Shown here piece after piece: positions 34,831 to 47,779 of a stretch of DNA of 64,000 nt. Under the pieces are notes generated by a model. That model searched no databases and was not told where the DNA came from. It was given only the letters and a program-made list of their open reading frames with translations. The DNA is from Selaginella tamariscina (Eukaryota > Streptophyta > Lycopodiopsida > Selaginellales > Selaginellaceae), in NCBI GenBank assembly GCA_003024785.1, contig PUQB01000014.1, positions 480,873 to 544,872 of the forward strand. Reading direction: 5' to 3'. The stretch's first letter is position 1. The number at the start of each line of letters is the position of its first letter. Both the position numbers and the translations under genes were made by a program.

Positions 34831-36797
34831 TTAAATATTATAAAACTTATAATTAACCTTAATTTGTATCTTGAGTGCCTCAATGTATGCTTTTCCCTGG
34901 AGATTACCTGAGAAGAATCCATTTAAGTAGTCACCAAACTTCATGCTCTTGTAAACCGCAGGATGGTCTTCATCCAACAGCTGTGGGATAGGCCCCGCTA
35001 TCCCCTCTATTGAAGGCTGATAAAATATGCCAACGGATATTCTCAGATTCTCGGAGTTCACTTTAGCCCTGTGCTCCACGCTTATGTACCGTCCGTTGCT
35101 GATCACCTTTGTTAAAACAATATTATTATTATTATCATTTATTATACTATTTGAGTATTATTTACATTGATATAGTTTTACAAAATACTAACAAGTAATA
35201 TATTAAATAAAATTACCTGGGAGTAGTCACCAAGATTTATGATAAGTGCGTTTTTGAGAGGTTGAATGGGAATCCAACGGTCGTTATGTAAAACCTCTAA
35301 TCCATCGACTTCATTCTGTAGAAGAATGGTGACGCCACCAACATCCGAGTGCGGGGATATTCCAATGGTTAACTCTGGATTAGGACAAGGTGGATAGTAA
35401 TTAGCAGCTAGTTGTTGTCCGTGTGGTTCTCCGTAATACTTTCTTAAATATCCCGATTAAGGCCTAAACCCTCAGACATCAGCTCTAATAACTTTCCAGC
35501 GACCTCCTTTGTTGCTTCAGCATAAACTTTTGCACTATCCCTGTAACAATAATAAGAGTGTGTCACAATATACTGTGTGTGTGTGTGTGTGTGTGTGAGT
35601 GAGTGAGTGAGAGAGAGAGAGAGAGAGAGAGTTACATATGTGTTTGAGTAAGAGGAACAAGAGTATCAACTCATATGTACTGATAGTCAGTATAATTACA
35701 CCACACACACACACATATACCGCAGAAACGCACACACATACACCATGATATACAGAAGTGTGTATATCATGGCTTGCCTGTAAGATGCGGGTTTTGAAGG
35801 CCAGGTTGGGAAGTGAACATCTAAAGGATTGCAGGGATGACGAAGGTAATCTTTCCACTGAAGAACATATTCATGGTTGGGATTATGGCTTGTTCCGAAT
35901 CTCACTTTATCAAACAAGTTATTTGAGTAATATTCTTTCCTTTCCTCAAATGGCATATCGAAAAATGACTTGACAGCTTCCAACATGTTCTCCATTGCAG
36001 ATTCACTGACTCCATGATTAACCACCTGATTAATATAGTCGTTTAATAAATATCAATAATTAAAAATAAAACATATTAAAATACATTATACAATATGGTA
36101 TGTACTGTATTGTATTTATAGATAATACATGTACTACAATAAATATGTTTAGAACACATATTTGCTATTAGAACGCTGTACTACATAACAAATTTGAACA
36201 CATATATACGTGTGTAGTCGTATACATATATACTTGCAAGTGTGTGTGTGTATTAGAAACATATACAAAATGTTAGTGGTATTACGTATATTATAGATAG
36301 CTACAAAAAATATGTTTAGAACGCTATTAGAACGCTGTACTACATAACAAATTTGAACACATATATACGTGTGTAGTCATATACATATATACTTGCAAGT
36401 GTATATATATATATATATTAGAAACATATACAAAATGATAGTGGTATTAATAATGATTTCGTATAGTGTACACTATAATATAATATATTGTGAATATTTT
36501 AATACATCTTATGGTATAGTTAAAGTAGCATTTACTTGATTATATATTTACCTGGAAAAATCCCCATTCTTCACATGCTTTATTTACTTCATGAACAATT
36601 TGAGAACGATTGGGGCCGTATATTTCAGAGAGATCGATTACAGGGAGATAAATATCGTCCGATTTACTATTGAATTGCTCGTTTTTTACCTTTGGATCGA
36701 TGTAAAAACGTGGTATTCCACTAATACCTTTGTCAACTAATTCCTTTACACCTTTCATCTCTTGTTTGAATATCACAAATTCTTCATTCTCATCCAT
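34831..36797 (-). pseudogene. 2-oxoglutarate/Fe(II) dioxygenase, copy B, one frameshift
   Basis: Exons on minus: 36797-36552, 36025-35778, 35540-35217 and 35106-34831. Splice sites match copy A, including the GC donor of intron 2. Exons 1, 2 and 4 are open. Exon 4 has the third ligand SVEHR, the co-substrate pair R-I-S in NLRISVG, and ends GKAYIEALKIQIKVNYKFYNI. Exon 3 has lost one T near 35450 (GATATTT where A and C have GATTATTT), giving LGLNRDI then a stop, before the His/Asp ligands. Without that deletion the product would be about 364 residues, normal for the family. A consensus or assembly error is possible. The closest family by motif is feruloyl-CoA hydroxylase-like; the substrate is uncertain. 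Confidence 0.85.
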
Positions 36798-37631
36798 AGC
36801 TTGAATGCAAGGATACCTAGAATATTATTATTTTATGAATGTGCTGAGAATAATCTAGAAAGATTCCAATAAGAAAATTCTAAACAAACTCCCATTAAAA
36901 AGTATATATAAATATTTACAAATACATTACAATCTCTTATAATTATTATTCTTAGATAAGCTTTATATACGTATAAGATATTTAAACCATACATATGTAC
37001 ACACATCCAATTAAAACATATGTACATCTTAAACTTAAGATATTACTAATATTTTATGAATATATGTATTAAGAAATAATAATACAAAATCAGACACATC
37101 ACATGCTTAATTCACTTCATGAACTATTTGAGAGCGGGATCTTTTCAGGTAAATATATGTTACATTTATTATTTACTTCGTTATTAATTTTACATAATAT
37201 TTTAGGGCTAGAATGCCTAACTCCGTCACTTTTAAAAATACGGTAATATGTATTCACTTTTATTTTAGAATAAATTTTATATTATTATTATTAATTGTTT
37301 AACATGCAACAATACGAAGATAAGAAAAATTTCTTGATTTTAACTCGTGTTTATATAGCTCTATATTTAAATTTACTATTTAATGATATGCATCTGAATG
37401 TGAATATCAGTTGATGTTTTACTTACAATATATAGAGTAATATCACATTAAGAATATAAATGAAGAAGTTTTGAGTGGTATACCAGTATCGCATTAGCAA
37501 CAATATGTCTTCTGTAAACATACACATGGCCCTGAGGATATCAGTGAGTATACAATAGAGTGCATGCATGCATATTTTTATAAAAATATATAATATATTT
37601 TAATTTTCAATTATTTATATTATATTTTAAT
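36798..37631. other. Spacer upstream of 2OGD-B, with rearranged exon-1 relic
   Basis: Non-coding. At 37100-37134 the relic of 2OGD exon 1 appears in minus orientation, while the adjoining donor GGATCTTTTCAGGTAAATA (37138-37156) is in plus orientation. In copies A and C both parts share one orientation, so about 35 bp is inverted here. Confidence 0.55.
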
Positions 37632-37703
37632 TCCGTTGCCGGGGTTCGAACCCGGGTCGCCTGGGTGAAAGCCAGGTATCCTAAACCACTAGACTACAAC
37701 GGA
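37632..37703 (-). tRNA. trnE-UUC: tRNA-Glu (UUC), cassette B
   Basis: A 72-nt gene with the same sequence as 2607-2678, read on minus; anticodon TTC, full acceptor and T arms. The strand relative to the neighbouring 2OGD is as in the other cassettes. Confidence 0.97.
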
Positions 37704-39090
37704 TGATCTCTTTGTAGAACTTATCTTTAAACAATGCTAGTAAGAGCTTTCATGTACATCCATATACATTTCTGGTATATGTGTGTGTGTGTAATAAACT
37801 GATTATGATACTCAAACACATGTAACTCTAATGAATTAGAGATGCCGTTGGATTCCCATTAATCTCTCAATTAACCGTAAAATCTTCGTGACAATAATAA
37901 AATAAATAATATTTAATTTATAGAAGCTATCAATTTACGATACTCTTGATGTTATATAAATGATCAAATCAACCTGCTAAAATAATATATCTTTAAATTC
38001 TTATGAACTATTATAAATGTTCCAAATAATGTGGTGCGTGTAACTTGCATATACACTAATTTTGCAATGTCATTACTTATATAAATGTTTTTTTCTCTAT
38101 ACAACAATTCCTTATTCATGCTAAGTCATCACAGTTTCATTTAACCATGTACATAAAATCATTCTCTCCTATATATATATATATATAAATAATAATAAGT
38201 TTGTGGTGGAGATCCTCTCTGAAATTTTTACGGAAGAGACTACTTCATTGTGCACTGTATGAAGAATGATGATGTTTTTGTATTTGTGTTGTTCGTTCCC
38301 TTGATTATACTTAATAATATATTAATATTTAGTATTATATTGTGTTATTATTGGATGATGTGTTTTTTCAACGATTTAGATCCGTCCTCCTTAGAAGTAA
38401 TATCAATATATTATAATCTGGGAGAGCGTTTTTACATAATTAATTTTAAATATTATCTTAAATACATTACAATTGTATATTACATTATATTATAATTTAT
38501 AAATTTAAGTATTTTAATTTTTTAATTTTAAGATCCACATGCATTTTCATTTTCAAATTAAATTCCACTGCTGATTTAAACACTAAAATAAAAAATCTTA
38601 CAATTAAACTTATACATTTATAATTTATATTAAAATTGACAATAAGATTATTAATGCTTAATTTTTAATATTATAATTAAAAAATTTTTTTATCCTTTTT
38701 ATATTTTGCATTTTAATTATCTCTTGGTCATTTATAAATACAATATCATTAAAAAAATTATAAAAATATAAATATTCTTTATAAACCTTATAAACAACTA
38801 TCTTAAATTCATAACAACTCAAAAGTTAACTGGATGCTCTATCTATAATTCAAATTTAAAATCTTTTGGTTGTAGCGTGGGCAAAAAAGACATAAATTTA
38901 AAAGAGATTTGAGATGCAATCCATGATGATTAAACCAGATTACTTTCCTGGAGGGCACTTGCATTTAATGTAATCTTGTTGTTAGAGAGTATAGAAAGAA
39001 CCAAATAGGACCTTACACAAAATTGATTAAGATCCATACAAATATTATAGTAAAAATCAAATAGGACCTTACAAAGAGAATTAATTAGAT
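37704..39090. other. Spacer between tRNA-Glu and G2 copy 2, no gene
   Basis: AT-rich; aligns with 960-2580 in reverse and with 60965-61610. At 38985-39090 a small B-specific insert contains CAAATAGGACCTTACA twice. Confidence 0.55.
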
Positions 39091-39371
39091 AGTAAGTACC
39101 ATAAATATGTAGAGAATGTGATGATTTTATTAAGTTCAAAAACCCTTCTTATATATAAGAGACGTTTTGTCACATGGCACACATGCGACACGTGGTGCTG
39201 ACACATGGGGGCAAATCACCACCTATGTATATGTATGTGTGTATATACACATGCATATATACAATATAAATATCTTACATTATCCTCCCCTCTGCGGTTG
39301 TGTTAACGGTGATGGATCTGTTGGTCTTGGATTCGTGTAAGCTGGCTCATATAAGGTATGACCGAATGTAC

Positions 39372-41661
39372 TTAATGACTCAGTTTCGAACGACAAAACC
39401 GTTTCATTCGAACCATATGAATTATCTCAACCTCATGTGATCCTACCAATTGTACTTGATACACATGAGGACCAACCTTTCGGAGTACTCGATATTGACC
39501 AAACCACTTATAATATAAACCAGTTGCAAGCTCAGGTGCAATCAACTTGAAAAAACGTACTAGTATTAAGTCATCTTCAACATATCTGGTGAAACTTGAT
39601 ATCATGCATTGTAAGAAGATTGCTGCTATAATTGAGCTCGACCAAGATGTTCAGTAGACTCTACACACAGAAGAGGCAAGACAGCATCTAAGTGTCGAGC
39701 CCACATATTTGCATCCTCGGCACGTGGCAGATTCGATGATAAACCCAATTCACTAGGCAACTTATGATCATATCCATACAATGCCTTGAATAGAGAGATA
39801 CCAATTGAACTCTGAATGCCTGTTACATAAGCAAATCTCAGGCATCGCAAATACCAATCCCAATTAGTATGATTGAAGTTCACATACTTCGAAATCATAC
39901 TTTTGAAGGTTTGATTTAATCGCTCTACCAAACCATTAGTTTATGAATGATATGGAGAGGTAAATAATTGTTTTACCCTTAACCTCTCACATAACACTCG
40001 GAATACCTCTGCAATGAAAGCAAGGCCATTATTTGATAACATCCCTTTTGGACAAGAATGCTGCAAAACCACAATATTGAACAAAAACAAAGCTGTTAAT
40101 ATGGCAGTTGCATTCGGAAGAGCACCAACCTCCACCCAACGAGTTAAATAATCAGATACAATAATGATGTATTGGTTATCTTGAGAGGAACATGGAAAAG
40201 GTCTTATTAAATCCATCGTAATTAACTCAAAAGGGCGAGAAACATTGCTGGATTCCAAAACTCCCATGGGCCGAGTTATAAAGGAATTCCAAGTTTGACA
40301 GGGACAACTCCGAATATACTTGATCACATTAGCACGCATGCTAGATCAATAAAAGGACCAGTGGAGCTTTTTCACCACTCATTGATGACCAAGATGTCCT
40401 CCAACAATAGGCAAATCATGATATGCTCAAAGAAGGTGCGAAACATATACAGAGGGTACATCCAAACACAATCTGTCTTCTGGATTTGTCCCAATGAAAT
40501 ACAATAAACCATTCTATATTTCCATCATGATCGCCTGGAGGTTGGTCATTTTGGGGGGAGGAAAACGTATGAGTTAATAATATGAGAACTGAGGATAATA
40601 TTGTTGAAATCGAGGTTCAAAAGAAGGATTTGCAAATGCATCTCGTAATTGCCTCATCCACGGTTCATGTTTTTGGGCATCATGCCACTGTTCCAAGGAT
40701 GGTAAGTCGAAATTGAATACCTAAGGGGCTTGTATTAAATTAAATACCACAGTTACTGCTTGAGCAAGCAAAATGGAATCGAAAAGGGGTGCTCAAGAAA
40801 GAGTATCCGCATCCACCATTGTTCGCCTAGGCTTGTGCACCACTTTAAAGTTATATACCTAGAGACGTAATGCCCATACACGACCCACTAAATTCACTTC
40901 TGTTTTAATAAGGAAGTGACAACAGCATGATCACGCTCCAAAAGTGTTTCACTCCCATGCAAGTAGGCATGAAGTCGTTCAAAACCCTAAACAATAGCAA
41001 GGCATTCCTTTTCAATAATGAAATAATTCCGCTCAATAGGCTCAAGTACTCGATTAATGTAAGTTATCGGGTGTTGAATTGTAGGATCCGCAACATCGTT
41101 TTGCATCAACACACCACCAATATTAATATCTGATGCATCTACTTGTAAAATAAACAGACGAGTAAAATCTGGGTATTGAAGTAGTGGTGGAGTTGTCAAG
41201 AACTCCTTTAATTGGTCAAATACCTACTAACACCTATGAGTCCCCCGAAGAGGGACAGTTTAATCGGCAAGATGATCAATGAATCGACCTAAGTACTGCA
41301 CCTTGCTCAAGAAACGCTGGACTTCCTGTACTATATGGGGACAAGGGAACTCTCGAACAGCTTGTAACTTTATTGGATCCACCTGTAAATCTTCTCGAGA
41401 TATACGGTAACCCAAGTAAGTAGTGTCAATTGAACCAAACACACACTTTTCAAGTTTCAACTTCAAGCCAACTTCTTGAAATCGATGAAGAATTTGCCGT
41501 ATATCACGAATGTGATCCTTCCAAGAACCAGACCTATGAATGAGCACATTGTCGATGAAATAGGTAGTGATATCAGGCATATGAAAGAAGCTCATCCATT
41601 ATGCATTGAAAGGTGGCAGGAGCTGAAGTCAATCCAAAAGGGCATGACCAAAAACTCGTAA
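39372..41661 (-). pseudogene. G2 copy 2 pol (reverse transcriptase to integrase)
   Basis: Integrase tail 39605-39372 (QYRVLRKVGPHVYQVQLVG); core 39931-39626 (VERLNQTFKSMISKYVNF) and 40339-39941 (CPCQTWNS, DLIRPFPCSSQDNQYIIIVS, MLSNNGLAF). RNase H is near 41199-40987 (HPITYINRVLEPIE). Reverse transcriptase 41595-41260 has DITTYFIDNVLIHRSGSW, so the second catalytic Asp is Asn, and LGYRISREDLQVDPIK. Several stops and frameshifts. Confidence 0.82.
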
Positions 41662-41831
41662 AGACCAAATGGTGTTCGGAAGGCCGTTTTTGGAATATCT
41701 TCCTCAGCCATATGCCAATATCCTAATGTCAAATCCAATTAGTAAACCATTGACTCTGACCTAAACGATCTAATAGATCGGCATAGTTTGGAAGTGGAAT
41801 AAACATCTTTGATAGTAACATCGTTGAGATG

Positions 41832-43612
41832 TCAGTAATCCACATAGAACTGTATAAATCCATCAGGCTTGGGAACTAAATGAGGTTCACATGCCCATGG
41901 ACTTCGTGATGACGACACACCCGTACCAATCATATCAGTAATAGTTGTTTGCATGGCCGATAACTCTTTTGGTGACCTGCATTGAACTGGGACTTTGAAA
42001 GGCTTTACATTGCCAGTGGGTATACAATGTCGAGTCTTCACACGTGCACGTTGGGATAGATCAAATTTGAACAAACATGCATACTGCTATTTAAGTTGTT
42101 CAATGTAGTGTGCTCGATACTCAGGTAACGGATCTGGCATTTGAACCTGTTGAAATGAACACCACCCCAAGACTGGAAGCAAAGGAGTTGTATGCATGAT
42201 ATAAACAGTAACAAGCTTCTCTAGACATAAAGGAATAGACTGCAGAGACACAAACTCCAAGCGTAATACGGAGGAGAGAGTGAAAAATCACACATACCTT
42301 TCAACTACTTTAACCAAATAATGTCAAAGACCTGGGAAGGGACAATCCCAAGAGAGCCAGAAGAAAACTTACGGTTGTCACCCATAACTAGCATAGTTGA
42401 AGTGGTGTACTGTGATACTACACAAGACTGCCCATTACCATATAAAATGTGCAAGACCTTATCTGCACGTCTTAAAGGTAATGAGCACCGATGTGCTAGA
42501 GAAGTAATTATGGAAGACATACTGGATCCTGTATCCACAAGCATTGTGACTGAAAAATCATTCACCCGTGTATAAAATGTGAAAACTGGATGATTTGGTA
42601 GAAAAAACATAGCGGTGAAGTCTCCATCGCACGGGATCCCTCTGTCGCCCGTACAATTATTGGTTTTCTGCAATAGATCCACCGGCAAGAGAGGTTCATC
42701 ATCTGAAGCTCATCATCAGACATAATGGCTGCCATAGGCACACCATCCGGAACATATGGTCGCCAGCCTGGGTGTGGTGGATGCCAATCAGGATACACAT
42801 CACATGTTCACCAAGTGTGTCCAGGTGCCCAACATGCCCAACAATGAACTTGAATGGGTTGACATGTATTGTTTTTGATTCCTCTTGTCACGAATCCGTG
42901 AATTTCGACCACCATGGGTAGAAACTGGAGCAAGTGGAGGTGGTCCACGGGGTTGGCCCCGAGTTGGCCCATGTGCAAGAGGTCAACCACGAAGGGCTTG
43001 TTGTGTGGGCACATACGCAGCACCATTAACCTCCGTTGGATCAGCATGCTGAAAAGGGGAAGAAGGTAACTCGAGGGACCACATTGGATTAGCATGCTAA
43101 AAGGGGGAGCATGTAACCCAAGGGGACCACAGCGCTTACCAGGCACCAACTCAAATCGTTGAGCTAGTGCAAAAGCCTCCTCCAATGTGGTCGGATGAAA
43201 AGCTCGAATGAATCGAACGAGTTCAAGTCGCATAGTCAGCCATAACATACCGAGCTTAATGAGCTAAGTCATGTTAGGAATGCACGCTGAACTAAATCTC
43301 CAAATCTAATACTGAACCGCATAACAGACTCACCAGAATATTGTCGTATCGCATGCAGTTATTGGAAAGCATCATTTGAGTCCTCAACTTTGCCAAATGT
43401 ACGTTTGAGGCATTCCGTCAACCGATTACTATTGTCTTGAATCTCTGCAACCAATCCATTATACCATTTGAGCATGGGGCCTTCCAAGCATGTAGGGAAT
43501 TCTTTGTGAGCACAAGCCTCATCATAACCATGGTAACAAATAATAACTTGGAAATGATCAAACTAGTGATATAGATTATCTCTCGGATCATCACAAAAAA
43601 AATTAAGGTCAA
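41832..43612 (-). pseudogene. G2 copy 2 gag, protease and start of reverse transcriptase
   Basis: The RT N-terminus is 42074-41832 (KFDLSQRARVKTRHCIPTG, RSPWACEPHLVPKPDG). Protease 42688-42305 has VTMLVDTGSSMSSIITSLAH. The knuckle CWACWAPGHTW ends the gag frame near 42810. Gag runs from about 43612 (FEDPRD-type region, HKEFPTCLEGPMLKWYNGL, FGKVEDSNDAF). Stops throughout. Confidence 0.76.
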
Positions 43613-43855
43613 ACCCTTAAATTTGCGGCATGTGAAGAAGACGAAGAAATATTAGAAGTAGATCCCCCGGCAGGAGGCTCATGTGGGTAAGAAGAGGATG
43701 GACCCTCAACAAACACTCCAATAACTTAGTCTGTGCATCAATAATAATCGTAATAATACTAAAAGCCATCTCCATATTCATTATCATGAAAACAAGAAAG
43801 GGAGAAACAAGAAAGGGAGAGATGAAAGAGAATGAATACCCAACTTCTTTACCAA

Positions 43856-44045
43856 TGAAAGAACAAATAATATGTAGAGAATGTGATGATTTTATTCAAC
43901 TCAAAAACCCTTCTTATATATAAGAGACCTTTTGCCACATGGCACACATGTGATGTGATGCTGACACATGGGGCCAAATCACCACCCATGTGTCACTATG
44001 CATGTGTGTATACACATGTGTATATACAGTATACAGTATCTTACA
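43856..44045 (-). repeat. G2 copy 2, 5' LTR
   Basis: 190 bp; on minus it starts TGTAAGATACTGTATAC and ends TGTTCTTTCA. The following sequence TTGGTAAAGAAGTTGGG is the primer position and is not the usual initiator-Met site. Confidence 0.82.
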
Positions 44046-44762
44046 GTATTAACTATTCATATTATAGGCATAGTTACTATTGAAAAACTTGTAAAATATA
44101 CCTTCATAGAATTTCTCAAGGTGCACATCCAATTCTTTAAGCATGTTGAAGCTATTAATTCCTTCTCTACAAGCGGAATGTGACTATTTAATTTATTTTT
44201 GTCATATCCATGTTAACATAAACTAAGAAATATTTACCAATGCAAAATACTTAAATTACTTGCTAATAAAACAGTATACTTAAGCACTTAGAAGTTTTTA
44301 AAATTAATATAAAACTTAAAAAAGCTGACATTTAATTCAGAATTCTGACCCTTCGGACCTTTGAATATTGAGAAACATTTTATGCAGAAAATAACTACTG
44401 TAGTAAACGTGTCAATATTTAGTTAAGAATATGTTTAATATAAGTTATTTATTCATTTATTTAACTTATCCGTAATATTTAAGGGTTGACAAATTCTAGC
44501 AGTAAACTTGCGTGTGTTGAACATAGCAAGGGAAATGTAGGCGCATCACGGGCGTACAGTCTAATAGCATATACATTTTCTGTAAAAGCCATAATCCATC
44601 CACTTGGAACAGTCAACTTTGCCCACCTCATTCTGCAGTTATCCTAAAGTCCATAATTTCACGTTGGCATCAAGGAAGGAACCTTTAGTACTATAAAACC
44701 CTTTAACCCTTCCATGGGTTTATACAAGTTTGTATAGCTTAGTCATATATAGCTACATACAA
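44046..44762 (+). promoter_or_regulatory. Peroxidase B upstream region
   Basis: Spacer and promoter shared with copies A and C. The core TATAAAA is at 44692-44698, 65 nt before the start codon, in the context ACTATAAAACCCTTTAACCC. Conserved upstream blocks include GCATCACGGGCGTACAGTCT (44545-44564). Confidence 0.6.
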
Positions 44763-45903
<1,141 letters not shown>

Positions 45904-46900
45904 ATGCGTTGTCTCAAAGCCAATGGCTAATTAATGAAAGCTTAAATATAAGTTTATTATAGTATGTAATGCAATTTACTTAGCTGAGTTACACGAGTTT
46001 GTACGTGTGTCATAACAGAACAAGCTATTATAGTTCATTAATATAAGTATAAAATAAAAGTATGATATCTTTTTTCGAATGTGCCGTAACCTTCAAGAAA
46101 GATATATATTAGGTCAAATTCAATATGAAGGCTCTCTATACATGTGTCCGTATATATCCTATACTGTATATAATTTATATATAAATATTTACAGGTGTTT
46201 CTTTGAAAATCATAGAGTAATGCGTACGGAACTAGATTAGATAAGAACGTATATACACCCAAACACGTGTGTATATACATGCATGCATGCAACAAGCTAT
46301 TTTGGGAACCATATATTACCTGCCATTAGAACATACCCATGGAAGTTGCATAAGATGTACAAGCTCCTAGTAAATTACATATGCTGTGTCATTTTATTTT
46401 TTAAAACCTTAAATATTTATATTCAATATAAATTCAAACGAGTTTGAAACCTCTGTTTAATTAAACTATTATATTTATACACATATAAACAACATTAAGT
46501 TATGATAATATCATATTTCAGTTCTTATTTATCATAACTCTCCCTCTCTATATTAGTTTTCTATATATATGTACATATGTACGCGTATGTGAGTATATAT
46601 TGTATACTGATATGAAATATAGGAATAATACTATAATCACACCAGATTTACGAAAATTAGCTATGATAGAGAATTATGGATTAAAATGATTTGAAATTTG
46701 TTAATGTGATTTATGATGATATTCATAGATTATTGTTGAAGGCATATCATTTACGTAAGGTGGAATATGATAGTTTTTTTTTAATAAATGGACTTAATCG
46801 TTGATATAGTTTTCTAAAATACTTACAAGTGAATATATTAAAAATTTCATAACATTATCGCAAATTGATAGCTTCTAAAAATTCATTTATTAAAACACTT
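45904..46900. other. Peroxidase B 3' flank and edge of cassette B
   Basis: No gene. It aligns with 63053-63900 of copy C up to about 46440, then diverges. Beyond, AT-rich sequence without recognisable features leads to the 2OGD relic. Confidence 0.6.
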
Positions 46901-47040
46901 GGAGTAGTCAGGGTTTAATGGGAATCCAACGGTCGTTATGTAAAACCTCTAATCCATCAACTTCACATCTAAGTGCTGGGATATTCCAATGGTTAACTCC
47001 AAGGTTGGTCCGTAATATTTTCTTGAATAATCTCGATACA
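46901..47040 (-). pseudogene. Fourth 2OGD relic (exon 3 fragment)
   Basis: Minus-strand sequence retains pieces of exon 3: the NPELTIGIS area (GAGTTAACCATTGGAATATCC), GAAGTTGATGGATTAGAGG, and AACGACCGTTGGATTCCCATT, with internal deletions. It is followed within 40 bp by a tRNA-Glu, so it is a decayed fourth cassette. Confidence 0.8.
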
Positions 47041-47079
47041 AAGTTTAAAGTTGCTGATTGCATTAAACAACATCGGTTA

Positions 47080-47151
47080 TCCGTTGTAGTCTAGTGGTTC
47101 AGGATACCTGGCTTTCACCCAGGCGACCCGGGTTCGAACCCCGGCAACGGA
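47080..47151 (+). tRNA. trnE-UUC: tRNA-Glu (UUC), relic cassette
   Basis: A 72-nt gene differing from the other copies only in the D loop (GTGGTTCAGG). Acceptor, anticodon (TTC) and T arms are intact, and TTTCTTTT follows as a possible Pol III terminator. Its orientation relative to the 2OGD relic is opposite to that in cassettes A-C. Confidence 0.96.
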
Positions 47152-47428
47152 AATTTCTTTTCATTATGTGCGTGCGTGCGTGTGTGTCTATATATATATA
47201 TATATAACGGCATAAATATATAAGATGGTTGCGCTCCTTAAGCATTTCCATTGAGAAGCATAGCTGCCTTATTGCCTCCCTTTCTCCTCACCATACTCTA
47301 GAATATCCAACCTTTGCTTGTGTCATCTCTTCTCGCAATATAAACAGCTGATTCAAACATAGTTATCTAACTCGTAACTAACAATACGCATACAATAATG
47401 ACATTGTGTGTTTTGCTATTATGTCCTC

Positions 47429-47492
<64 letters not shown>

Positions 47493-47541
47493 TTAGTTGT
47501 ACATACTAAAAATACTAGTTAATAGTCAATAACTAACATAG
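47152..47541. repeat. Spacer with a long CT/TA/AG palindromic microsatellite
   Basis: At about 47428-47492 a (CT)n run passes through (AT)n into (AG)n, making an almost perfect inverted repeat of about 64 bp that could form a hairpin or cruciform. No gene is seen. Confidence 0.75.
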
Positions 47542-47547
47542 TACCTG

Positions 47548-47768
47548 TTCATTCGCCTCAGATACTTTTCCATGGATTTCCTCCATAGCCAAATTAAGCC
47601 ATGAAGCTCGTCCTTAAGCTTGGAAACCTCATCTTTAAGCTCCTTGCGTCTCTCTCCACTTTCTTCAATCTGGTCTAACAGCTTCTCGTTTCGCTCCTGC
47701 ATGTCCTTAATCGCACTGTTTAACTTCTCATTCTCTTCCTGCAATGAAGAAACTCTCGTCTCCAGCAT
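47548..47768 (-). CDS. Coiled-coil exon of an unidentified gene
   Basis: A minus-strand open stretch encodes MLETRVSSLQEENEKLNSAI and continues with heptads (RNEKLLDQIEESGERRKELK, DEVSKLKDELHGLIWLW) to KYLRRMNR. It is preceded by a good acceptor (GATATACAG) and followed by a donor (AACAG|GTACTATG), so it may be an internal exon of a coiled-coil protein. No neighbouring exon was recognised. It could also be a gene fragment. The family is not identified. Confidence 0.45.
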
Positions 47769-47779
47769 CTGTATATCAC

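Larger units (their letters stand above)
39091..44045 (-). mobile_element. G2 Ty3/gypsy element, copy 2
   Basis: A minus-strand element with LTRs near 39091-39279 and 43856-44045, the purine tract at 39280-39296, and gag, protease, reverse transcriptase, RNase H and integrase remnants. It interrupts copy B between tRNA-Glu and peroxidase, at a different place from G2 copy 1. The flank sequences on both sides (AGAAAGA | GTTCATATTA in copy A) show the original spacer. It carries the uninterrupted GGTATGTGTGATTTTTCAC that G3 copy 1 targeted in the other G2. Many stops; dead. Confidence 0.87.

Noticed and set aside
37851-37867. CGTTGGATTCCCATTAA, a 17-nt match to 2OGD exon 3
   Set aside because: Too short and isolated; flanking bases do not align, so chance or a minute relic cannot be told apart.
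43681-44183. Small plus-strand frames over the G2 copy 2 5' LTR
   Set aside because: Antisense to the element; no recognisable protein.
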